From positions 1 to 12,808 of the forward strand of contig JAHDBQ010000005.1 in assembly GCA_020630305.1 (NCBI GenBank): 12,808 nucleotides of DNA, written 5' to 3'. This stretch comes from Alphaproteobacteria bacterium. GTDB lineage: Bacteria > Pseudomonadota > Alphaproteobacteria > Rickettsiales > Rickettsiaceae. This document shows, one piece after another, positions 1-5,854 of this stretch. Within the stretch, counting starts at the first letter, position 1; each line of letters opens with the position of its first letter. The notes beneath the pieces are model-generated. The model was not told where the DNA came from. It was given only the letters and a program-made list of their open reading frames with translations, and ran no database searches. Position numbers and translations under genes: made by a program.

Positions 1-319
1 CACCTTGAGTATCAAGGGCACCACGTACTATATGATATTTAACACCTGGAAGATCTGGAACTCTACCACCCCTAACTAGAACAGCTGAGTGCTCTTGCAG
101 ATTGTGCCCCTCACCCGGGATATAAGCATTCACGTACTCACCGTTACTTAGACGCACTCTTGCAATCTTACGAAGCGCTGAGTTTGGTTTCTTAGGAGTT
201 ACAGTTTTAACTATAACACACACACCTTTTAAGAAAGGATTCGACTTAAGAGCCGGAGAATTACTTTTCTTGGTCTTCGATTTTCTACCGAATCTAACCA
301 ATTGATTGTTTGTTGGCAT
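1..319 (-). CDS. rpsL: 30S ribosomal protein S12, 3' end beyond window (partial)
   Basis: S12 of the small ribosomal subunit lies at the decoding centre and helps control codon-anticodon fidelity. The minus strand from the ATG at 319 gives 106 codons of the usual 124 or so before the window edge. Conserved S12 blocks are visible: [11 protein letters not shown] (residues 41-51, containing Lys43, the classic streptomycin-resistance site), [10 protein letters not shown] (69-78), and [19 protein letters not shown] (84-102). Residue 88 is Pro where Escherichia coli has Lys; from memory Rickettsia S12 also has Pro there, so this supports a Rickettsiales host. Lys43 is wild type. In bacteria rpsL normally leads rpsG and fusA, which would lie left of position 1. 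No clear Shine-Dalgarno precedes the start, and the 50-base AT-rich gap to the divergent gene must hold its promoter, though no strong -35/-10 pair stands out. Identity is certain. Confidence 0.98.
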   Translation of the reverse strand, partial: MPTNNQLVRFGRKSKTKKSNSPALKSNPFLKGVCVIVKTVTPKKPNSALRKIARVRLSNGEYVNAYIPGEGHNLQEHSAVLVRGGRVPDLPGVKYHIVRGALDTQG

Positions 320-369
320 TATTAAATATCTATTTCTAAATTTAAAAATAAGGGCCTAACCATTGCTTA

Positions 370-1203
370 TTGAAGCGACATAGCCCAACTTTATACAAAA
401 ATTTTCAGCAACTATACCTAATTTTTTCTCACTTGGCAAGCGTTTTATTCAAAGAAAAAAACAATAATTTCATTTTTTACAAAAATAAATACTTGAAAAT
501 GTTGCATTACCAGCACTTTTGGGGTAAATATTTTATACGTAATTTTTTTAATGCAAACAAAATGCTAGATATTTTTTACCATTTCTATGGCCTCAACCAA
601 AAAGCTTTTATTTATCTCAATAAAATTCTAAATATTGGGTATCTGCCAAATATCTTATATTATATTTCTGAAATATTTTCTATTCAAAATTTTGCTGTTA
701 TATATATTTTGTTTTGCCTCTATTTTTATTTTCAAGTGAAAAAATCACCACAACCTAATCAATATTTCTCAAGAATCTATCAGGAAACGGTAAAAATCGG
801 CACTTGCTACGCAATGTTTGGATTCACTTTTGCAGCTATAAAATTTTCTGTAAATCTACCACGTCCATATTGCTCACTTCCCCTTGATACTTTCAAAACA
901 ATCGAAGATTTATCTAACGAAAGGTGCCTTTCATCATTCCCAAGTGCCCACACTGGCCTTGCGATAATTGTTAGCTACTTCATTTGGCCACATATAAAGC
1001 AGCACCAAAAAGTGCTATGCGCCTTGATGATTTTAATTGTCGCTCTATCTAGAATAACACTAGCTATGCACTACCCTGCAGATATAATCTACAGCGCACT
1101 AGTTAGCACATTCGTGATATATCTATCTAAATTCTTATGCAACTTATTACAAGTAATTATCATTAATCCGATAGAGAAAATTATTTTTCGTTTGCTTTTT
1201 TAA
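370..1203 (+). CDS. PAP2-superfamily membrane phosphatase
   Basis: This is an integral membrane phosphatase of the PAP2 (type 2 phosphatidic acid phosphatase) superfamily. All three signature motifs are intact: K158-x6-R165-P166, then PSAH at 191-194 (a PSGH variant with catalytic His194), then SR at 227-228 followed by His234 and Asp238 (SR-x5-H-x3-D). Hydrophobic segments lie around 108-122, 143-157, 195-207, 215-226 and 239-264, typical of a polytopic inner-membrane enzyme with its active site facing the periplasm. Family members dephosphorylate phosphatidylglycerol phosphate, undecaprenyl diphosphate or lipid A; the sequence does not say which. The start is uncertain. TTG at 370 is the longest option, but residues 1-64 are Lys/Asn/Phe-rich and outside the family core. 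ATG at 499 (M44) and 562 (M65) are alternatives, and none has a convincing Shine-Dalgarno. It is divergent from rpsL and followed after 61 bases by an unrelated gene. Confidence 0.9.
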   Translation: MKRHSPTLYKNFQQLYLIFSHLASVLFKEKNNNFIFYKNKYLKMLHYQHFWGKYFIRNFFNANKMLDIFYHFYGLNQKAFIYLNKILNIGYLPNILYYISEIFSIQNFAVIYILFCLYFYFQVKKSPQPNQYFSRIYQETVKIGTCYAMFGFTFAAIKFSVNLPRPYCSLPLDTFKTIEDLSNERCLSSFPSAHTGLAIIVSYFIWPHIKQHQKVLCALMILIVALSRITLAMHYPADIIYSALVSTFVIYLSKFLCNLLQVIIINPIEKIIFRLLF

Positions 1204-1264
1204 TACAAAAATGTTAATTTACTTTTCATAAAAACTTACAAAATACGCTAGAGGAGTTATCATT

Positions 1265-2035
1265 ATGAAGGGGGGAATATTTAAAACATTGTCAAGAGCA
1301 AATAGCGCACCGGCTGGAATAAAGCACCCGGGAAAAGTAAAACAAACTACTTCAAATTGGCCTCCAGCAATACCTGGGCGAGATGAAATTGATAATCACT
1401 CAGATTCGCTAAAAGATAATACACAGAGAAAAACAAGTAACCCAATGCCCGTTGAAAACTTCGCCTACAGACCCCAACTAATAAGTAGCTCTGATAGTGG
1501 AGATGTAAAAATAATGGCATACTCGTATAACCCAGAAAAAATAGCAAGAAGTACAACTCCAATTCATGACTACAGAAGCTCTGACTCTGAAATCCCTAAT
1601 CCTGAAAGCACTAATAATGCAGATCAAGCAAACCAAGAGGATACAAACGACTTGGTAGCTAATTATATCTCAGAAGGACAGATATTTCCATTCGATGAAG
1701 ATCAACCTACAAGCAACACAACTTCGAGCACTTCTAGCGAAGAAGAAAAAACACCTCCTAAAATTAGGAAAAACACACCTAAACAAATAGTTCCAGCACC
1801 AATTGAAGAAGGAATAATTTTCTACTCAAGCTCAGAAGATGCTTCAGAAGATGAAGAAATATCCACGCAGACAAAATTATACAATGCTATGGAAATAATT
1901 GGGCTAAATGCAAATTCTAAACAACAAAACCAAAACTCGCTTTTAGGTGATGCAGAACAGAATAATGCACCGCATAATGATAGCTTCTTTGAATCATCAG
2001 ATAGTTTTGAAGGCATTTTTCCAATGGATCATTAA
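1265..2035 (+). CDS. Ser/acid-rich, probably disordered protein; candidate effector
   Basis: I recognise no domain. The 256-residue product is probably real: GAGGAG at 1251-1256 sits 8 bases before the ATG, one of the best ribosome-binding sites in the window. The N-terminal 30 residues are basic; the rest is rich in Ser, Asn, Glu, Asp and Pro, has no cysteine and one Trp (W32), and shows no signal peptide or membrane segment, so it is likely soluble and disordered. Serine runs followed by acidic residues recur at 74-78, 105-109, 154-161, 188-198 and 244-248, resembling casein kinase 2 sites (S-x-x-D/E). A short motif EG-x-IF-P/Y recurs: EGQIFPF (137), EGIIFYS (182) and, without the spacer residue, EGIFPMD (249, at the C-terminus). 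Such composition is common in proteins that Rickettsiales secrete into eukaryotic cells, and a VirB4-like locus lies 3.8 kb downstream, but the effector role is inference. Confidence 0.75.
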   Translation: MKGGIFKTLSRANSAPAGIKHPGKVKQTTSNWPPAIPGRDEIDNHSDSLKDNTQRKTSNPMPVENFAYRPQLISSSDSGDVKIMAYSYNPEKIARSTTPIHDYRSSDSEIPNPESTNNADQANQEDTNDLVANYISEGQIFPFDEDQPTSNTTSSTSSEEEKTPPKIRKNTPKQIVPAPIEEGIIFYSSSEDASEDEEISTQTKLYNAMEIIGLNANSKQQNQNSLLGDAEQNNAPHNDSFFESSDSFEGIFPMDH

Positions 2036-2083
2036 GTTTAAACCTGCATTACAACTAATCAAGAAATATTTTTATATTAACCT

Positions 2084-2112
2084 TTGCTTATTAGGTAAAA
2101 ATAGTGTATGAT
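2084..2112 (+). promoter_or_regulatory. Probable sigma70 promoter of dapF-mtaB
   Basis: A -35 element TTGCTT (2084-2089) and a -10 element TATGAT (2107-2112) are separated by exactly 17 bases; the -10 matches TATAAT at five of six positions and the -35 matches TTGACA at three. Transcription would start near 2119, about 35 bases before the dapF ATG. It lies in the 119-base gap after the preceding stop codon and is the best promoter candidate in the window. Confidence 0.65.
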
Positions 2113-2154
2113 TACTCATTCTTTATAAGACATACAATTAGTAGATAACATCAA

Positions 2155-2964
2155 ATGAACAAAATATCTTTTGTTAAAATGCACGGCCTAGGGAATGATT
2201 TCGTTTTTATTCTAAGAGACGATCTACCGCAAGGTGCAAATATAAACGATTTTGCGAGATTAATTTCAGATCGCAAGCTTGGCGTAGGCTGCGATCAGTT
2301 CATTGTTTATGCATATAAAGCAACTGATGTTATCGAAATGAAAATTTTTAACCAAGATGGCTCGGCAGCCCTTGCTTGCGGCAATGCTTCAAGGTGTTTG
2401 TCTAGCTTGATATATCAGCAAACCGGTAAAAAAAATATTACTTTAAATGTAGATGGAAGGCAGGTATTGTGCGTATATGAAAGCGACAATGCCATAAATG
2501 TTGATATGGGAGCAGTTAGCTTTGATGCGCCGTGGATGCCTAAAGCAGAGAAATTATGGGACATAGCGCAAAGATATTCCATCGAACCGAAGGAAATGAT
2601 CTGCGTGGATGTTGCCAACCCACATTTAGTTATCTTTACTAAATTATCAGATATTGATCAGGTAATTATCGGAGAAACAATGCAAGAAATAGAGGTTTTC
2701 CAGGATGGTATAAATGTAAACTTCGTTCAAATTGAAAATGGAGAAATAAACCTAAAAGTTTGGGAACGCGGAGCCGGCTTTACCCTTGCCTGCGGTAGCG
2801 GCGCTATTGCCAGTTTTGCTGCAGCTAATAAGCTTGGATATGCTACAAACAGCGCTAGAGTAAATTTTGAGCTTGGATCGCTAAAAATGCTAAAGCAAGA
2901 TGAATCTATTATAATGAATGGGCCTGCAACAACTTTATTTAAAGGCGAGTTTCACTATGAATAA
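2155..2964 (+). CDS. dapF: Diaminopimelate epimerase DapF
   Basis: DapF converts LL-diaminopimelate to meso-diaminopimelate in the cytoplasm, supplying the peptidoglycan cross-linking residue and the precursor of lysine. The 269-residue length is normal for the family. The N-terminal half carries KMHGLGNDFV (8-17) and DGSAALACGNASRC (68-81) with catalytic Cys75; the C-terminal half carries ANPH (154-157) and ERGAGFTLACGSGA (204-217) with catalytic Cys213. Both catalytic cysteines of this PLP-independent two-base racemase are therefore present. The usual GNG after the first cysteine is GNA here, a mild change. The ATG at 2155 lies just before the conserved N-terminus and has no obvious Shine-Dalgarno. 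The 3' end overlaps mtaB by 8 bases, implying co-transcription and probably coupled translation. Its presence argues that the organism keeps at least part of cell-wall synthesis. Confidence 0.97.
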   Translation: MNKISFVKMHGLGNDFVFILRDDLPQGANINDFARLISDRKLGVGCDQFIVYAYKATDVIEMKIFNQDGSAALACGNASRCLSSLIYQQTGKKNITLNVDGRQVLCVYESDNAINVDMGAVSFDAPWMPKAEKLWDIAQRYSIEPKEMICVDVANPHLVIFTKLSDIDQVIIGETMQEIEVFQDGINVNFVQIENGEINLKVWERGAGFTLACGSGAIASFAAANKLGYATNSARVNFELGSLKMLKQDESIIMNGPATTLFKGEFHYE

Positions 2965-4204
2965 AGATCAACAACAAGTTGTTACTTTCGGGTGCAGACT
3001 GAATATATATGAAAGTGAAATTATTAAAAATAATCTTAAGCAAGAAAATTGCCAGGATGCAGTTGTATTCAATACCTGCGCAGTTACTAAAGAGGCTGAA
3101 AAGCAAGCGCGTCAAGCAATTCGTAAAATGAAAAAGCAGAATCCGGATAAGAAAATTATCGTTACCGGTTGTGCTGCGCAAAATACTCCAGAGATGTTCT
3201 CTAAAATGCCAGAAGTTGACAAGATTCTTGGCAATGAGGAAAAACTCTCAGCAAGTAATTATCAATTCAACGGAGAGCGCGTTATTGTTAACGATATTAT
3301 GTCTATTAAAGAAACTGCAAACCATATGATAACAAGCTTTGAAGGCAAGGCCAGAGCTTTCTTGCAGGTACAAAATGGCTGCGACCATCGCTGCACTTTC
3401 TGTATTATACCTTATGGTCGCGGTAATAGCAGGTCGGTTCCGATTGGCGTTATTGTTGATCAGGTCAGGAACTTAGTAGCTGAAGGATATAAAGAAGTCG
3501 TGCTTACCGGAGTAGACGTTACAGCCTATGGTAGCGACCTTCCAGGATCACCTAGCTTTGCGCAGATGATTCGCAGGCTACTAGGGCTTGTACCCGAACT
3601 GAAGCGCCTGAGACTCTCTTCAATTGATGTTGCCGAAATTGATGAAGATTTGTTTGATCTTATGGCATACGAAAAGCGCCTAATGCCGCATTTTCACATT
3701 AGCCTGCAGGCTGGTGATAATATGATTTTAAAAAGAATGAAAAGGCGCCATAACAGGCAACAGGTTCTTGATTTTTGCCATAAAATGCGAGCAAAAAGAC
3801 CAGAAGTGTCTTTCGGCGCTGATATAATTGCTGGTTTTCCTACAGAGACCGAAGAGATGTTTGAAAATACGCGCAAGCTAATTGCCGAAGCAGGACTGCA
3901 ATATTTACATGTTTTTCCATATTCTGAAAGAGAAGGAACCCCAGCTGCAAGAATGCCTCAAGTTGCTATGAATATTAGAAAGAAAAGGGCTGCTATACTG
4001 CGCGCAGCAGGTGAAATAGAGCTGCAAAAATTCTTCAAGCGCAATGCGGGTTTTGATGCTAATTTATTGGTAGAAAAAAATAACATTGCACACACCGAGA
4101 ATTTCATTCCGGTTAAGCTAGATGGGAATTTTAATACAGGCGAGCTTGTGAAAGCAAAACTTGTTGAATATAATAAAGAATATATGCTTGCTAAAATAGC
4201 ATAA
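2957..4204 (+). CDS. mtaB: tRNA t6A37 C2-methylthiotransferase MtaB (radical SAM)
   Basis: MtaB adds a methylthio group to N6-threonylcarbamoyladenosine-37, giving ms2t6A in tRNAs that read ANN codons. In the 415-residue product, the N-terminal methylthiotransferase domain holds the three auxiliary-cluster cysteines C13 (TFGCRLN), C41 (FNTCAVT) and C72 (VTGCAAQ). The radical SAM cluster motif is CDHRCTFC at 142-149 (C142, C146, C149), followed by IPYGRGNSRS. A GADIIAGFPTET block follows, and the last 60 or so residues look like the TRAM RNA-binding domain. I chose the ATG at 2957: the frame is open 39 bases further upstream, but that extension lies inside dapF and the family begins close to the TFGC motif; AAAGG/GAG at 2941-2949 can serve as ribosome-binding site. 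Motif order and the GCRLN signature favour MtaB over MiaB or RimO. The pairing after dapF looks like simple operon packing. Confidence 0.94.
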   Translation: MNKDQQQVVTFGCRLNIYESEIIKNNLKQENCQDAVVFNTCAVTKEAEKQARQAIRKMKKQNPDKKIIVTGCAAQNTPEMFSKMPEVDKILGNEEKLSASNYQFNGERVIVNDIMSIKETANHMITSFEGKARAFLQVQNGCDHRCTFCIIPYGRGNSRSVPIGVIVDQVRNLVAEGYKEVVLTGVDVTAYGSDLPGSPSFAQMIRRLLGLVPELKRLRLSSIDVAEIDEDLFDLMAYEKRLMPHFHISLQAGDNMILKRMKRRHNRQQVLDFCHKMRAKRPEVSFGADIIAGFPTETEEMFENTRKLIAEAGLQYLHVFPYSEREGTPAARMPQVAMNIRKKRAAILRAAGEIELQKFFKRNAGFDANLLVEKNNIAHTENFIPVKLDGNFNTGELVKAKLVEYNKEYMLAKIA

Positions 4205-4224
4205 AGTTATTAGTATCGTATAAT
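4196..4224 (+). promoter_or_regulatory. Possible promoter before gpsA
   Basis: A perfect -10 hexamer TATAAT (4219-4224) lies in the 54-base mtaB-gpsA gap. Seventeen bases upstream, ATAGCA (4196-4201) matches TTGACA at only three positions and overlaps the mtaB stop. In AT-rich DNA a lone TATAAT is weak evidence. If used, gpsA-rlmH would have its own start as well as readthrough from dapF-mtaB. Confidence 0.3.
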
Positions 4225-4258
4225 TATATTTTAGTTTCTAAAAAAAGCGGGAGAAATT

Positions 4259-5191
4259 ATGAATGTTTTAAAAAAATTTGCAGTTATAGGCGCAGGCAGC
4301 TGGGGCACGGCTCTTGCTTGCATTGCAGCCAGAGCAACCGGTGGATGCATTTTATACTCCTTAAGCAAAGAGGATGCCAAGCAAATAAACGAAGAGCATA
4401 AAAATAGTAACTATCTTGGCAATACTCTGCTGCCAAAAACCATAGAAGCTACAAATGATTTTAAAAAAGCGCTCGAAGCTGATGTAATAATACTAGCAAC
4501 TCCATCCGATGCTTTTGAGACAACCATCAAAAAACTAAAAAAGCTGAATATTGAAAAGCATAAAGTTCTGCTGATAGCAACAAAAGGATTATGCGCAAAG
4601 CCTGTTCAGTTATTTTCTGAATTTTTAGAAGGTAATTTAGAGAATCAGTTTGGATTTATTTCTGGCCCTAATTTTGCTAAAGAGGTGGCTGAGAATAAAT
4701 TTTCTTCTATCACTATCACTTCAAAAAATATTGAACTTGCTTCAAAAATAGCTACAAAATTAACTACCGAAAATTTAGAGGTGACTATTTCTTATGATAT
4801 AATAACTGTACAAATTGCCGGTATTGTTAAAAATATCATCGCCATCAAAAGCGGTATTGATCAAGCAAAAGGCGGAGGCGAAAATGCGAAGGCTTGGCTA
4901 GTTAGCAAAGGCCTAGAGGAAATCTCTCTAATTGCAAATGCGCTCGGTGGCAACCCAGAATCCCTAACGCTTCCAGCTGTGATTGGTGACCTTGCATTAA
5001 CTAGCTACTCTAATACATCAAGGAACACCAAATTTGGCTATGACTTCCATAATAACAAATACTGCCATAATTTTCTAAAAAACTATCCAAGCCTTGTGGA
5101 AGGCGTGAATTCAGCGCGCTTGCTTAAAGAAGTCATAAAAAAACATAATCTAAAATTACCAACAATTTCTTCTGTAATTGATCTGGTTTAA
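4259..5191 (+). CDS. gpsA: NAD(P)-dependent glycerol-3-phosphate dehydrogenase GpsA
   Basis: GpsA reduces dihydroxyacetone phosphate to sn-glycerol 3-phosphate, the backbone for phospholipid synthesis, in the cytoplasm. The 310-residue protein has the N-terminal Rossmann motif VIGAGSWGTALA (9-20), the SGPNFAKEVA block (135-144), and a conserved lysine in VKNIIAIKSG (catalytic Lys191, Asn192). It also has GGGENAKAWLVSKG (205-218) and VIGDLALTSYSNTSRN (241-256) with the substrate-binding SRN at its end. All are family hallmarks, and nothing catalytic appears missing. The length is slightly below the usual 330 or so residues, with a short C-terminus. GGGAG at 4249-4253 gives a good ribosome-binding site before the ATG. 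It is followed 14 bases later by rlmH, so the two are very probably co-transcribed. In host-dependent Rickettsiales this step links scavenged triose phosphates to membrane lipid synthesis. Confidence 0.97.
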   Translation: MNVLKKFAVIGAGSWGTALACIAARATGGCILYSLSKEDAKQINEEHKNSNYLGNTLLPKTIEATNDFKKALEADVIILATPSDAFETTIKKLKKLNIEKHKVLLIATKGLCAKPVQLFSEFLEGNLENQFGFISGPNFAKEVAENKFSSITITSKNIELASKIATKLTTENLEVTISYDIITVQIAGIVKNIIAIKSGIDQAKGGGENAKAWLVSKGLEEISLIANALGGNPESLTLPAVIGDLALTSYSNTSRNTKFGYDFHNNKYCHNFLKNYPSLVEGVNSARLLKEVIKKHNLKLPTISSVIDLV

Positions 5192-5205
5192 ATCACTTTC
5201 TTCTT

Positions 5206-5655
5206 ATGAAACTACATATCATTTCTATTGGAAAATTATCAGATTCTTTTGCAGATATTTGTAAAAAATATCAAAAAATGACTAGCTGGGATATAAAAAA
5301 TATCGAGCTACCTCATTCAAAAAAATCTGATATAAATGAAATAAAAAAAGATGAGGCGAATAATATTCTCAAGAAGATTCCAGAAAAATCATACGTTATT
5401 GTACTTGATGTAAAGGGAGGGCAGCTGGGCAGCATAGAATTTAGTAAATTATTACAGAAGCAAATGCTTAATTCAAAAGAAGTTACCTTTATAATTGGCG
5501 GTGCGTTTGGCCTAACTGATAATGTTCTTGAAAAGGCGCATAGCAGAATTAGTTTATCGGCAATGACGCTACCGCATCAATTTGCCAAAACCATCCTAAT
5601 GGAACAAATATACAGAGCGTTTAGCATCTTAAACAACCATCCATATCACAAATAA
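5206..5655 (+). CDS. rlmH: 23S rRNA (pseudouridine1915-N3)-methyltransferase RlmH
   Basis: RlmH is a small SPOUT-class methyltransferase that methylates pseudouridine 1915 in helix 69 of 23S rRNA on assembled 70S ribosomes. The 149 residues are close to the usual length of about 155. The C-terminal trefoil knot that binds S-adenosylmethionine is clear: FIIGGAFGL (95-103), SLSAMTLPHQ (116-125), EQIYRAF (133-139), and the diagnostic C-terminus HPYHK (145-149). The N-terminus MKLHIISIGKL is also typical. Start at 5206, 14 bases after gpsA; no Shine-Dalgarno is visible in the intervening sequence, so translation may depend on gpsA. It is the last gene of this housekeeping run, and a 199-base gap follows before the secretion genes. 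Confidence 0.96.
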   Translation: MKLHIISIGKLSDSFADICKKYQKMTSWDIKNIELPHSKKSDINEIKKDEANNILKKIPEKSYVIVLDVKGGQLGSIEFSKLLQKQMLNSKEVTFIIGGAFGLTDNVLEKAHSRISLSAMTLPHQFAKTILMEQIYRAFSILNNHPYHK

Positions 5656-5709
5656 ATCTATATCGCAAACAGCCAGAATCAACAAAGAAAAAACTTTCAT
5701 AGTAGCGAA

Positions 5710-5720
5710 CTTGTAACAAG
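5710..5720. repeat. Short inverted repeat CTTGTAACAAG
   Basis: Five-base arms CTTGT/ACAAG around a single A form an operator-sized palindrome in the gap upstream of the VirB4-like gene. Its centre (5715) is 30 bases from that of the next palindrome (5745), about three helical turns. With arms this short it could be chance. Confidence 0.3.
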
Positions 5721-5736
5721 TAGTGTTATTCTTTAA

Positions 5737-5753
5737 TTTGAATCGCATTCAAA
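5737..5753. promoter_or_regulatory. Inverted repeat TTTGAAT-CGC-ATTCAAA, possible operator
   Basis: A perfect inverted repeat has 7-base arms around a 3-base centre and lies about 100 bases upstream of the VirB4-like start. Its size and symmetry fit a dimeric repressor or activator site. The hairpin it could form in RNA is AT-rich and not followed by a T tract, so it is not a terminator. No regulator gene is in the window, and the role is inferred. Confidence 0.4.
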
Positions 5754-5785
5754 GCTTCACATCAATATAGTTTTGCTGTCATAAT

Positions 5786-5825
5786 AGGAAGGCCTGATCT
5801 GTATGTAATGTTTAGGCTTCCTTTT
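5786..5825 (+). terminator. Terminator-like hairpin between rlmH and the VirB4-like gene
   Basis: The left arm AGGAAGGCCT (5786-5795) pairs with AGGCTTCCT (5814-5822), a nine-pair stem with one bulged G and an 18-base loop, running straight into TTTT (5822-5825). It could end the transcript coming from rlmH. It ends only 29 bases before the VirB4-like GTG, so if the secretion genes are transcribed from upstream it would instead act as an attenuator. Confidence 0.55.
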
Positions 5826-5854
5826 GGAATGTATTTTAATAGCGGTGTTTTATA

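Noticed and set aside
58..60. S12 residue 88 is Pro, at a known streptomycin-resistance position
   Set aside because: Rickettsia S12 has Pro here as far as I recall, so it is a lineage trait rather than a resistance mutation; Lys43 is unchanged.
2918..2956. Upstream extension of mtaB
   Set aside because: The extra 13 codons read through the end of dapF in another frame and precede the conserved N-terminus; ATG 2957 fits the family better.
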